A stretch of 64,000 nt of DNA from Paenibacillus sp. FSL H7-0737 (lineage in GTDB: Bacteria; Bacillota; Bacilli; Paenibacillales; Paenibacillaceae). Positions 34,080 to 42,614 of this stretch are shown here, piece after piece (position 1 is the first letter of the stretch; each line of letters starts with the position of its first letter). Under the pieces are notes generated by a model, which did not search any database, was not told the origin of the DNA, and was given only the letters and a program-made list of their open reading frames with translations. Made by a program: the position numbers and the translations under genes. The DNA is taken from positions 3,100,001 through 3,164,000 of the forward strand of contig NZ_CP009279.1 of assembly GCF_000758545.1 (NCBI RefSeq). Direction: 5' to 3'.

Positions 34080-36679
34080 ATATCGTAAATAAATTAACGC
34101 TTAGACATTTGAAGCAAAATAAACGAAGAACATTGGTTACTATCATTGGAGTCATCATTTCTGTGGCTATGGTGACGGCTGTGGCAACGCTTGGTTTTTC
34201 ATTTATGGAATTAATGAGGCAGCAGAGTATCTCAACAAATGGAGAATGGCATGTCCAATATAGAAATGTTACTAAAGCTCAGCTTAAAGCGATAGAAGCG
34301 GATGATGCAACGAAAACACTTGTCATCTCAAATGATCGTGGCTATGCCCCTTTAGAGGGGGGACAGAATGAGAACAAGCCCTATTGGTATATTAAGGAAT
34401 ATAATTTAGCTGGTTTTAAACAATTTCCGATTGAACTTCTGGATGGAAGACTCCCGAAGACTAACTATGAAGTAGTCATTTCTGAGGAAATTGCAAAGAA
34501 CGCTAAAGTAACATACAAGATTGGTGAAACTTTAACTCTCGATGTCGGAGAGCGAGTCACTAGGGATGATAAAAATAGTGGGCAGCCCTTATCTCAGAAC
34601 GAACGATTACGGACTGAAGAGGATACCCTGAATGAAGAGATCATTCATAAAAAACCAATGAACTACACGATTGTGGGAGTGATAAAGCGCCCTACTTGGG
34701 AACCAACATGGTCCCCGGGTTATACTGCTCTAAGTTATGTGGATGAAAGCTTGATTGGAGCAGCTGAAAAAACCACAGCGACGGTTGTATTAAATAAGGT
34801 GGATAGCTCCATATACAAGCATGCAGAGGAATTGGCACAAGAAAACAATATCGAGTCGATCTCTTATAATAATAGTCTGCTCCGCTATTATGGTGTGACG
34901 AATAACGATGGCTTACGTAACACACTTCTTTCATTGTCAGTCATCGTTATGACTGTGATTATCATTGGTTCCGTTTCTTTAATCTATAATGCTTTCGCAA
35001 TTTCTGTCTCGGAACGTGCACGCCATTTAGGAATGCTCTCCAGCGTAGGTGCTACAAAGAGGCAGAAGCAGAATTCAGTGTTTTTTGAAGGGATGATCAT
35101 CGGTTTAATTAGTATACCTATTGGGATCCTTTGCGGAATTACAGGAATCGGGATCACTTTTATGTTTATCAATTCGATGATTCAAGATGTATTAGGGATA
35201 ACAGAAAAATTAACGTTGGTTGTTACACCTCTATCTCTTCTAACCGCTTGTGTAGTTTCAATTATGACGATTTTTATATCCACCTATCTTCCAGCTCGAA
35301 AAGCTTCAAAGATCTCGGCAATTGATGCGATCAGACAATCAACCGATGTTAAGCTCTCTGGTAAAGCGGTGAAAACATCCAAGTTCGTTCGCAAGTTGTT
35401 TGGAATTGAAGCAGAGATTGGTTTGAAGAATTTAAAGCGAAATAAACGCAGGTACCAAGCAACCGTATTCTCACTTGTCATTAGTATCGTTTTATTTTTA
35501 TCCGTATCTTCGTTCACTTCTAATATGAGAAAGTCGGTAGAACTCTCACAGGATGGTTTGAACTATGATATCCAAGTTTATATGGGGACTGAGGACGCTC
35601 AAAAAGTAGCTCAGCTGACGAAATCGATATCTGCCTTACCTAATATAACGGAATATAATGTGGTCAGGGAACTAAGCTTGAGTTCATGGATTGATGAAAA
35701 AGATATGGCAAAAGAATTGCAAGAGATCGTGGAGAAGGATAGCAGTATTTTAAAGAATGGGAAATATCCTTACTACATTCAGATCCATGCCCTAAATGAT
35801 CAGAGTTTGAGAACCTATGCAGAATCCGTCGGTGTAAGTTATGAACAATTAACGGATCTCAATCAGATGTCAGCTATTGTGAATGATACCGTCACCTTTG
35901 AGGATGAGAACGCCAAAAAAATTATTGAGACCAAAGCTCTTCATTCGGAAATCGGTCAGAAGCTTGATTTAATTTATACGGATTGGAACACAGAGAAAGA
36001 GACGAAATTACCACCAGTAGAAATCGTCGCATTAACTGATAAACGCCCTATGGGTGTTCATTCAGCACAAGTTGGTGGATTAAACATCATTGTCTCTGAC
36101 CAAGTCTTCGATCAATTAACAAATGATACGATGAGTAACGATATACAAAGCCGACTAAACCTGAACAGCTCTGATCCATTAGCGACACAACAAGCCATAG
36201 AGGAAATGAAAGAGCGGAATATCTATGTTCAAAATGTGTATCAAAATAGACAAAATAGTGAGCAGATGATCATGTTAATGTCTATTTTCACTTATGGTTT
36301 TATTGCTTTAATTACTTTAATATCGATTGCGAATATTTTTAATACGATATCAACTAGCATATCCCTTCGTAAAAGAGAGTTTGCGATGCTGAAGTCTGTG
36401 GGGATGACGCCAAATGGTTTTAATAAAATGATTAATTACGAAAGTGTTTTTTATGGAATTAAGTCACTACTTTATGGGCTTCCGATTAGTATAGTTATTA
36501 TGTACCTGATCTATAGATCAATGATGAGTAGCTTCTCTTATGGATTCACACTTCCGTGGATGAGTATCCTGTATGTCATTGTCGCTGTATTTATCATCGT
36601 TAGCTCAGCTATGCTGTACTCCAGTTCAAAAGTGAAGAAGGAAAATATTATTGATGCTTTAAAACAGGAGAATATATAA
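34076..36679 (+). CDS. FtsX-family ABC permease, large (867 residues)
   Basis: An 867-residue permease with an N-terminal helix at about 20-42, a large external domain to about 280, then three helices (about 285-410). A second FtsX unit is similarly organised, with an external domain at about 490-730 and final helices at 740-860. The duplicated FtsX layout is like MacB/BceB-related permeases but longer than typical BceB. Its GTG start overlaps the ATPase stop. With the two-component system it forms a four-gene sensing and detoxification module; the ligand is unknown. Confidence 0.9.
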   Translation: MNIVNKLTLRHLKQNKRRTLVTIIGVIISVAMVTAVATLGFSFMELMRQQSISTNGEWHVQYRNVTKAQLKAIEADDATKTLVISNDRGYAPLEGGQNENKPYWYIKEYNLAGFKQFPIELLDGRLPKTNYEVVISEEIAKNAKVTYKIGETLTLDVGERVTRDDKNSGQPLSQNERLRTEEDTLNEEIIHKKPMNYTIVGVIKRPTWEPTWSPGYTALSYVDESLIGAAEKTTATVVLNKVDSSIYKHAEELAQENNIESISYNNSLLRYYGVTNNDGLRNTLLSLSVIVMTVIIIGSVSLIYNAFAISVSERARHLGMLSSVGATKRQKQNSVFFEGMIIGLISIPIGILCGITGIGITFMFINSMIQDVLGITEKLTLVVTPLSLLTACVVSIMTIFISTYLPARKASKISAIDAIRQSTDVKLSGKAVKTSKFVRKLFGIEAEIGLKNLKRNKRRYQATVFSLVISIVLFLSVSSFTSNMRKSVELSQDGLNYDIQVYMGTEDAQKVAQLTKSISALPNITEYNVVRELSLSSWIDEKDMAKELQEIVEKDSSILKNGKYPYYIQIHALNDQSLRTYAESVGVSYEQLTDLNQMSAIVNDTVTFEDENAKKIIETKALHSEIGQKLDLIYTDWNTEKETKLPPVEIVALTDKRPMGVHSAQVGGLNIIVSDQVFDQLTNDTMSNDIQSRLNLNSSDPLATQQAIEEMKERNIYVQNVYQNRQNSEQMIMLMSIFTYGFIALITLISIANIFNTISTSISLRKREFAMLKSVGMTPNGFNKMINYESVFYGIKSLLYGLPISIVIMYLIYRSMMSSFSYGFTLPWMSILYVIVAVFIIVSSAMLYSSSKVKKENIIDALKQENI

Positions 36680-36684
36680 GGATT

Positions 36685-36709
36685 AGCCGCGATAATCGCG
36701 GCTTTTTTG
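36685..36709 (+). terminator. terminator of the two-component/ABC module
   Basis: A perfect 8-bp stem, AGCCGCGA with TCGCGGCT, followed by TTTTT. Confidence 0.9.
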
Positions 36710-36850
36710 ACTTTTCTGAAGGTTTATATTTTTTGGGGGTGTTTTGTGTCATATATGACACGAACGGTATGTTATTACATATAAATCCCTATGATATAAT
36801 GTATTCAATTGAATTTAACAGATTATAACTTTAGAGGCAGGTGTCAACGC

Positions 36851-38245
36851 TTGAGAACGGTCGTCGTGATTGGCGGGGGAATTACTGGATTGTCTACCGC
36901 TTACTATCTACAGAAATCTATACAGCATAATAAGTTGGATGTAAAAATCATTTTGGTTGAAGCCAGCGATAGACTGGGCGGCAAAATCAGAACACTTCAG
37001 CATGATGACTTCATCATGGAGTCTGGTGCTGATTCAATTGTCACTCGCAAGACAAATGTAGCACCATTGATTGAAGAATTAGGCATTCAGGATGAGGTTG
37101 TATATAACGCGACAGGAATATCATACATCTACACAGAAGGTAAGCTGAAGCAAATTCCTAAAGATGCAGTCTTTGGCATCCCTCTCAGTATTGAATCGCT
37201 TGCTACTACAGATTTGATCTCTGCTGAAGGTAAAGTTGAAGCACTTAAAGATTTCTATACTCCGAATGATCGTTTTACGAAAAACGATTCTGTAGGTGAC
37301 TTTCTGGAAGCTTTCTTTGGAAAAGAACTTGTCGAGAAGCAAATATCACCTGTCCTATCAGGTGTATATTCCGGGAAATTGAGCGAACTTACCATTGCCT
37401 CGACCCTTCCTTATTTGATTGATTATAAAAATGAATATGGAAGTATTATTCAGGGATTGTCCGCGAATAAGGCTAAATTCCAGGGGAACGGCGATAAGAA
37501 GTTTATGTCTTTTAAGGGTGGCGTATCTGCTCTGATTGATGCCATGGAAGAACAGCTGTCCGATGTTGAGATCATCAAAGGGATTCGGGCAGAGCGCATT
37601 GCAAAGGATGGAGAACGGTACCGGGTAACACTGGCAGATGGACGAATCTTGGAGAGCGATTTTGCCGTACTAGGAACGATGCATTCTACTGCACAAGCAT
37701 TACTTCAAGACGAAGCGCTGAATGAAGATTTCAAACAGTTGTTTAACAGCTCTATGATTAGTGTGTATATAGGATTTGATATCCCTGACAGTCAACTGCC
37801 AGCGAACGGTACAGGGTTTATAACAGCCAACAGTGACGATGTTCTTTGTAATGCTTGTACGTGGACAAGTCGCAAGTGGGAGCACACGTCTGGTCAACAA
37901 CGTCTGCTTGTCAGACTCTTTTATAAAAGCTCAGGACCGCATTATGAGTCCTTGATTAAGCTTTCAGAAGAGGAATTATTAAAGGTGGCGTTGAATGATA
38001 TACAGACCAGTCTTGGAATTACTGGACATCCAGTTACCCACGATGTGACCAAATGGCATGATGTTATGCCAAATTACCACAAACGCCATCACGAGATTGT
38101 AGTATCCTTAGAGAAGAAGATTGCAGATCATTATCCGAATGTAATCCTTGCTGGATGTTCTTATTATGGTGTGGGTATTCCTGATTGTATTGCAAATGGA
38201 GAGAAGACAGCGGAACGCATTTTGGAACAAGTAATTACACATTAA
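36851..38245 (+). CDS. hemY: HemY/HemG-type protoporphyrinogen (coproporphyrinogen) oxidase
   Basis: A 464-residue FAD-dependent oxidase. The dinucleotide-binding motif VVVIGGGITGLSTAYYL is at the N-terminus, followed by EASDRLGGKIRT and the conserved ESGADSI. The C-terminal GCSYYGVGIPDCIANGEKTA is the FAD-contacting end. Start TTG 36851 follows AGAGGCAGGTG and gives the normal N-terminus; the upstream 36809 start would add 14 odd residues. Firmicutes enzymes of this type oxidise coproporphyrinogen III in heme synthesis. No hemE or hemH is adjacent. Confidence 0.85.
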   Translation: MRTVVVIGGGITGLSTAYYLQKSIQHNKLDVKIILVEASDRLGGKIRTLQHDDFIMESGADSIVTRKTNVAPLIEELGIQDEVVYNATGISYIYTEGKLKQIPKDAVFGIPLSIESLATTDLISAEGKVEALKDFYTPNDRFTKNDSVGDFLEAFFGKELVEKQISPVLSGVYSGKLSELTIASTLPYLIDYKNEYGSIIQGLSANKAKFQGNGDKKFMSFKGGVSALIDAMEEQLSDVEIIKGIRAERIAKDGERYRVTLADGRILESDFAVLGTMHSTAQALLQDEALNEDFKQLFNSSMISVYIGFDIPDSQLPANGTGFITANSDDVLCNACTWTSRKWEHTSGQQRLLVRLFYKSSGPHYESLIKLSEEELLKVALNDIQTSLGITGHPVTHDVTKWHDVMPNYHKRHHEIVVSLEKKIADHYPNVILAGCSYYGVGIPDCIANGEKTAERILEQVITH

Positions 38246-38264
38246 ACAAAGGAGGGCGGACAAT

Positions 38265-38330
38265 AGTGAGAAAATTAGCGATAAGCTCTATGCAAAGTCT
38301 AGACTATAAACAACGGCGGTTGTTTGTATA
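38265..38330 (+). CDS. possible 21-residue ORF after hemY
   Basis: GTG behind AAAGGAGGG starts a 21-codon ORF ending TAG (MRKLAISSMQ and on). It overlaps a long imperfect hairpin in which GCTCTATGCAAA (from 38288) pairs with TTTGTATAGAGC. There is no family match. It may be a remnant or a small regulatory element; the rest of the gap up to 38434 shows nothing clear. Confidence 0.3.
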
Positions 38331-38434
38331 GAGCGAATAAAAATTGATTTACCGCCAGTGCACTGTGCAGGGTTGTTTTTAGAATAGACTTTGCTACCTT
38401 CAAACTCAAAAAAAGTTTAAGGAGCAGAGCGACT

Positions 38435-38701
38435 ATGAAATATGTAAATGCAGATACGATTTTTCCAAAAGAATTATTAGAGGAAATTCAGAAATATATT
38501 AACGGTGGTTTGGTGTATATCCCTAAGCCTGAAGAAGCACATGTAAAATGGGGCGAGAAGTCAGGGAGCAGAAAATACTTAAGATCTAGAAATATTGAGA
38601 TTTGTTTAAGGTTTGCCGTTGGAGCGACGGTTGACCAGCTTTCAGATGAATACTGCCTATCAAGGGACAGTATTAAGAAGATTGTTTACACAAAAAAATA
38701 G
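38435..38701 (+). CDS. CD3324-like small helix-turn-helix protein (copy 1)
   Basis: An 88-residue protein. The N-terminus KYVNADTIFPKELLEEIQKY and the C-terminal helix-turn-helix-like ATVDQLSDEYCLSRDSIKKI resemble the CD3324/Mor-like family. It is likely DNA-binding, with function unknown. AAGGAG precedes the ATG. A second copy at 42615 differs at nine residues. Confidence 0.75.
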   Translation: MKYVNADTIFPKELLEEIQKYINGGLVYIPKPEEAHVKWGEKSGSRKYLRSRNIEICLRFAVGATVDQLSDEYCLSRDSIKKIVYTKK

Positions 38702-38711
38702 CTATAATCCC

Positions 38712-38749
38712 AAAAAGCCACGTTAGAGGAAGCTCTGACGTGGCTTTTT
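38712..38749 (+). terminator. terminator after CD3324-like copy 1
   Basis: A 12-bp stem, AAAAAGCCACGT with ACGTGGCTTTTT. Confidence 0.85.
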
Positions 38750-38795
38750 GTATTATAATTGACAGTATGTTCATTAACTACGAGGTGGAAGATAC

Positions 38796-39401
38796 ATGGC
38801 AGACAAAACATACTTAGATTTACGGATAAGAAAGACAAGAAAAGCAATCCGGAATGCTTTTATAGATTTATTAGCAGAGAAAGAACTGAATAAGATCTCG
38901 ATCAACGCTATTACGCTAAAGGCTGAAATCAATCGAGCCACATTTTATTTACATTACAAAGATATTAATGATTTGATTGATAGTATCTTGGATGATTTAT
39001 TAGCAGATTTAAAGAAAATACTCATAGATAAATTTGAAGAATCCTATAAACCAGGGGATGAACTTACCTCGCTGATTTTATTGCTTGAACATATTGCAGA
39101 GAATTCTCATATGTATAAGGTGTTGCTTGTAACCAAAAACATTCCTTATTTCACACCGAAATTGATGGATCTGTTATATGAATTGATATTAACAACTACA
39201 GAACAACAATCGATTCAAAAAACAGAGGATTTCTTAACCGTCGATACTCCATCTGATATTGCAGCTTGGTATGGAACATCGGCTATCATTGGTACAATTT
39301 CCATGTGGCTAGGCAATGATATGCCTTATACACCTAAATATTTAGCAGAACGAATCATACAGTTAAATCCATTTATACCTGCAAATAATAAAAAGATATA
39401 G
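38796..39401 (+). CDS. TetR/AcrR family regulator
   Basis: A 201-residue TetR protein. The helix-turn-helix covers about 12-58 (ITLKAEINRATFYLHYKDINDL), and the C-terminal domain is of the TetR_C type common in Firmicutes. GAGGTGG precedes the ATG. It lies upstream of the dehydrogenase gene, which may be its target. AGTGAA-TTGT-TTCACT sits right at its stop codon as a small inverted repeat. Confidence 0.85.
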   Translation: MADKTYLDLRIRKTRKAIRNAFIDLLAEKELNKISINAITLKAEINRATFYLHYKDINDLIDSILDDLLADLKKILIDKFEESYKPGDELTSLILLLEHIAENSHMYKVLLVTKNIPYFTPKLMDLLYELILTTTEQQSIQKTEDFLTVDTPSDIAAWYGTSAIIGTISMWLGNDMPYTPKYLAERIIQLNPFIPANNKKI

Positions 39402-39545
39402 TGAATTGTTTCACTATTTAAATTTTAATTAACACATATTTATCAACTGTTGCTTTATTAACGCTTTCAGTATTATTGTAGATTGCTTAGCTCCTTAATA
39501 ACTACTACCATGAAAGTAATAGATAGTAATAAGGAGTGTTAATGA

Positions 39546-40562
39546 ATGATGAAAGTCGGCATTTATCACGGTCAAAATAGTGTGGGGATAGAAAAGCGTC
39601 CGATACCTCAAGTAGGAGAAAAAGATGCGTTGGTTCGGATTTTAGCGGGTGGAATTTGTGGTACAGATATCAATATAGTAAAAGCAGGCTCAGAAATGGG
39701 TATCCGTTTCGGCTCAGAGTTTGGACATGAAATGTTTGGTGAAATCGTCGAATTAGGTTCTGATGCGGAAACCGATTTGGCAGTTGGCATGCGTGTAGGT
39801 GTGAATCCAATTACTGCAAAACGTGCAGGTCGTCGTTATTCGTTGGAGGTAGGAGCCTTTTCACAATATGTCTTAATTGAAGATGCAGCACTTAATTATA
39901 ACCTTTATGAATTTGATGATTCCGTTTCGGCAACAGAGGCCGTATTAATGGAACCCATGAGCGTAGGCTTCCATGGCGCTTTTAGCGTACTGCCCAAACA
40001 TGGAGACAAAATCGTAGTTCTTGGTGCTGGTCCTATTGGCTTATCTGCAGCTGCAGGATTAATTGGTGAAGGCATTAAAGATGTTTGCGTAGTGGATATT
40101 GACAACTGGCGTTTGGATAAAGCAAAAGAATTAGGCGCATTAACAGTTAATACGTCGACTGAAACATTAGCAGAGGGTTTAATCAAACACTTCGGCGAAG
40201 TGAACGTATACGGTGTGAGTGTACCCAATGTAGATGCTTTTGTGGACGCAGCGGGCGCTCCAATATTATTTGAACAAGTGATGCAGATTGTAAAGCCACA
40301 AGCAAGAATAGCAATCATTGCCGTTTATAAAAATGAAGTACCTATAAGCCTTGCTCAAGTGATGAGTAAAGAAGTTAACATAGTTGGAGCTAGTGGATAC
40401 ACACATGAAGATATTGTAAAGGTAATTGAACATATAAACGACAAGAAAACGAATATCTCTACAATGGTGACACAGACTTATAAATTAGAGGATATTCAAG
40501 CCGCCTTCGATAAAGCCATTGCAGCAAAAGAAACGATCAAGGTTATTGTAGATCTAACTTAA
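39546..40562 (+). CDS. zinc-type medium-chain dehydrogenase
   Basis: A 338-residue MDR-superfamily dehydrogenase of the threonine/sorbitol dehydrogenase type. Catalytic zinc ligands are visible in GICGTD, GHEMFGE and the EPMSVG region. The cofactor motif is VLGAGPIGLSAA, followed by VVDIDNWRLDKAKELGA. The four-cysteine structural zinc loop is missing, replaced by an Arg-rich stretch (AKRAGRRYS). The ATG at 39546 follows AAGGAG. The substrate is likely a polyol or amino alcohol. Confidence 0.85.
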   Translation: MMKVGIYHGQNSVGIEKRPIPQVGEKDALVRILAGGICGTDINIVKAGSEMGIRFGSEFGHEMFGEIVELGSDAETDLAVGMRVGVNPITAKRAGRRYSLEVGAFSQYVLIEDAALNYNLYEFDDSVSATEAVLMEPMSVGFHGAFSVLPKHGDKIVVLGAGPIGLSAAAGLIGEGIKDVCVVDIDNWRLDKAKELGALTVNTSTETLAEGLIKHFGEVNVYGVSVPNVDAFVDAAGAPILFEQVMQIVKPQARIAIIAVYKNEVPISLAQVMSKEVNIVGASGYTHEDIVKVIEHINDKKTNISTMVTQTYKLEDIQAAFDKAIAAKETIKVIVDLT

Positions 40563-40581
40563 TCATTAGGTAATTATATTG

Positions 40582-40619
40582 GAGTTCATTTGAGTGTAAA
40601 ACTCAGGTGAACTCTTTTT
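40582..40619 (+). terminator. terminator after the dehydrogenase gene
   Basis: GAGTTCA/TGAACTC enclosing TGAGT/ACTCA, followed by TTTTTA. Confidence 0.85.
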
Positions 40620-40741
40620 ATTTTAGAAGAATAATGACGTTATATAAAATTTAATTCTAATTGAACATGGCATATTACAAGTGTGTGGTCGTAATTATAC
40701 TGAGTATAGAAGTGAAATTAGAGAAAAAACGTGGAGGTATG

Positions 40742-41245
40742 ATGGAAATTAATCTTGTTCCAGTAACGTTTGAAGATAAAGAGGTATTGACTAATCTATA
40801 TCAATTTTACAATTATGATTTCAGTTTATTTACAGATCAAGACGTAAACCAGCATGGGGAATTCGAGGTGAATATTGATTATTTTTGGGAAGGGGATCAT
40901 CGATGGAATCCATATTTGATTGAGGTTTCAGGAAACGTAGCTGGATTTGTGGTTGTTCTTTTTGAAAACTTAGATACAGACCCAGATCCAACTCATGTGA
41001 TCTATGACTTTATGATTTTGCAGAAATACAGGAGAAATGGAATAGGTACTGCTGCCGCAATAAAAACACTTGATCTATTTAAAGAAGCTAAATGGAAACT
41101 AGCTCAAATGGAAAATAATAAATCTGCCATAGCATTCTGGCGAAAAGTTCTTAAGGATTATACAAAAGACAACTATACAGAACGTTATTCGAGTGATCTC
41201 CAAAAATATATTCAAGCATTCGATAGAAGGGGAAGAACGAAATGA
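40742..41245 (+). CDS. GNAT family acetyltransferase (tandem copy 1)
   Basis: A 167-residue GNAT protein. The acetyl-CoA loop is LQKYRRNGIGTAAAIKTLDLF, followed by NKSAIAFWRKVLKDYT. ATG 40742 is preferred over 40739 for spacing from GGAGG. The stop overlaps the next start as ATGA, coupling it to a related GNAT gene. Confidence 0.8.
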   Translation: MEINLVPVTFEDKEVLTNLYQFYNYDFSLFTDQDVNQHGEFEVNIDYFWEGDHRWNPYLIEVSGNVAGFVVVLFENLDTDPDPTHVIYDFMILQKYRRNGIGTAAAIKTLDLFKEAKWKLAQMENNKSAIAFWRKVLKDYTKDNYTERYSSDLQKYIQAFDRRGRTK

Positions 41246-41775
41246 ATATCACCGTAACATTAACTGACAGCACAACGAAGTTTATGATTAACAATCTCTA
41301 CCCACTATACTTACACGATCTATCAGAGATATGGGGGAATCTTCCTAATCAATACGGGGTATACGAGGATAATGAAACACAGACGCTGAATGAACAGAAT
41401 AAAGTCTTCGACATATGGTGGGAGAAGCTGGGGATTTTATATCCTTATTTAATAAAAGAGGATGGAATTCCTGCTGGCTTTGCATTAGTAGCGACACCAC
41501 CTCATACACCACCAGGTTGTGAATTTTATTTAAACGAATTCTTTATCCTGCGGCCCTTCCGAGGTAAGGGAATCGCTGAACGTGCGGCTAAGGAGGTATT
41601 TAATCTTCATATTGGAAAATGGGAGCTACAAACCAATCCCACAGCTACTAATAGGAGAGCCCAGCATTTTTGGAGAAAGACACTAAAAGAATATACTGGT
41701 AATAGCTTTCAAGAAGAATGTAAGAAGTCTTTTGATGATGAATTAAAGATGATTTTTAATTTTTGTAATGGATAA
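41242..41775 (+). CDS. GNAT family acetyltransferase (tandem copy 2)
   Basis: A 177-residue GNAT protein related to its upstream neighbour: the equivalent motifs are LRPFRGKGIAERAAKEVFNL and NRRAQHFWRKTLKEYTG. The 4-base overlap with copy 1 shows cotranscription. The shared FWRK-LK-YT ending suggests an old duplication. The substrate is unknown. Confidence 0.8.
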   Translation: MNITVTLTDSTTKFMINNLYPLYLHDLSEIWGNLPNQYGVYEDNETQTLNEQNKVFDIWWEKLGILYPYLIKEDGIPAGFALVATPPHTPPGCEFYLNEFFILRPFRGKGIAERAAKEVFNLHIGKWELQTNPTATNRRAQHFWRKTLKEYTGNSFQEECKKSFDDELKMIFNFCNG

Positions 41776-41812
41776 AGCTAATCAAATCGAAATGAGGGAA
41801 TTATTTCTTCTA

Positions 41813-41841
41813 TTGACTTATAGTGGATTAGGGCTTACAAT
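41813..41841 (+). promoter_or_regulatory. sigma-A promoter of the T-box/tRNA-Phe operon
   Basis: TTGACT, 17 bp, then TACAAT; five of six matches in both boxes. Transcription would start near 41848, about 20 bases before stem I of the T-box. Confidence 0.7.
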
Positions 41842-41865
41842 TAGAAAAAAATTATATATCAAAAC

Positions 41866-42123
41866 AAATGCTTTGATGGAGAAAAGTAGTTCAATACCTC
41901 ACTACAGGGAGGAAACGCCGGAGATTGAGAGCGTTTCTAGAGAAAAGGGTTGATCGAAGTTCACTCCGGAGCAGTCCCTTGAAACCATTGTTGGCAAGTA
42001 GAGGTGTACCGGTGTTAACCGTTAAATATTTAAGTGAGAACATTTCTGTTTGTTGTACAGAATAGTTCTAATTTAGGGTGGTACCGCGGCTCCTCGTCCC
42101 TTTTCGGACGAGGGGTCTTTTTG
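41866..42123 (+). promoter_or_regulatory. phenylalanine T-box riboswitch with terminator
   Basis: The T-box sequence AGGGTGGTACCGCG is at 42075-42088. It is followed by a terminator (42088-42123) in which GGCTCCTCGTCC pairs with GGACGAGGGGTC, then TTTTT. The antiterminator alternative pairs AGGG (42075) with CCCT (42098). Stem I closes with TGCT/AGCA and GGAG/CTCC. The specifier loop reads GAAG-TTC-A, so the specifier codon is TTC (41960-41962), Phe. The bulge TGGT fits the ACCA end of tRNA-Phe. It should read through when uncharged tRNA-Phe accumulates. There is no protein gene immediately after it; four tRNA-Phe genes follow. Confidence 0.9.
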
Positions 42124-42157
42124 TTTCCATTTAGAAGAAATATTTGTATCCCTGCAA

Positions 42158-42230
42158 GGCTCGGTAGCTCAGTTGGTAGAGCATAGGACTGAAAATCCTA
42201 GTGTCGGCGGTTCGACCCCGTCCCGAGCCA
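42158..42230 (+). tRNA. tRNA-Phe (GAA), array copy 1
   Basis: A complete 73-base cloverleaf: acceptor GGCTCGG/CCGAGCC, anticodon loop CTGAAAA on a TAGGA/TCCTA stem, T-loop TTCGACC, and discriminator A. CCA is not encoded. D-loop variant is GTTGG. Confidence 0.95.
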
Positions 42231-42248
42231 TCTTAACTTTAATAGCAA

Positions 42249-42321
42249 GGCTCGGTAGCTCAGTCGGTAGAGCATAGGACTGAAAATCCTAGTGTCGGCG
42301 GTTCGACCCCGTTCCGAGCCA
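42249..42321 (+). tRNA. tRNA-Phe (GAA), array copy 2
   Basis: As copy 1, but with GTCGG in the D-loop and CCGTT (a G-T pair) in the T-stem. It starts exactly 91 bases after copy 1. Confidence 0.95.
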
Positions 42322-42339
42322 TCTTAATTTTAATAGCAA

Positions 42340-42412
42340 GGCTCGGTAGCTCAGTTGGTAGAGCATAGGACTGAAAATCCTAGTGTCGGCGGTTCGATCC
42401 CGTTCCGAGCCA
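42340..42412 (+). tRNA. tRNA-Phe (GAA), array copy 3
   Basis: As copy 1, with T-loop TTCGATC and T-stem end CCGTT. Again 91 bases after the previous copy. CCA is not encoded. Confidence 0.95.
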
Positions 42413-42430
42413 TCTTAACTTTAATAGCAA

Positions 42431-42503
42431 GGCTCGGTAGCTCAGTCGGTAGAGCATAGGACTGAAAATCCTAGTGTCGGCGGTTCGACCCCGTCCCGAG
42501 CCA
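42431..42503 (+). tRNA. tRNA-Phe (GAA), array copy 4
   Basis: D-loop GTCGG with the copy-1 type T-arm (CCCCGTC). It is followed by one more copy of the 18-base spacer and then a terminator. Confidence 0.95.
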
Positions 42504-42533
42504 TCTTAACTTTAATAGCAAGCTTTCTATAAA

Positions 42534-42575
42534 AACAGCCTGTCCGACCATTATGGTTAGACAGGTTGTTTGTTA
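42534..42575 (+). terminator. terminator of the tRNA-Phe operon
   Basis: ACAGCCTGTC pairs with GACAGGTTGT, with an inner ACCAT/ATGGT stem, followed by TTGTTATTT. Confidence 0.75.
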
Positions 42576-42614
42576 TTTCATCTTAATTTGAAAAGTTTAA
42601 GGAGTAGATTAATT

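Larger units (their letters stand above)
42158..42521. repeat. four-unit 91-bp tandem repeat carrying tRNA-Phe
   Basis: Each unit is a 73-base tRNA plus an 18-base spacer (TCTTAACTTTAATAGCAA, with one T variant). Units differ by only a few bases, in the D-loop, T-loop, T-stem and spacer. Confidence 0.95.

Noticed and set aside
41768..41953. 61-codon open frame after the second GNAT gene
   Set aside because: It overlaps the T-box promoter and stem I, has no ribosome binding site and no recognisable protein features.
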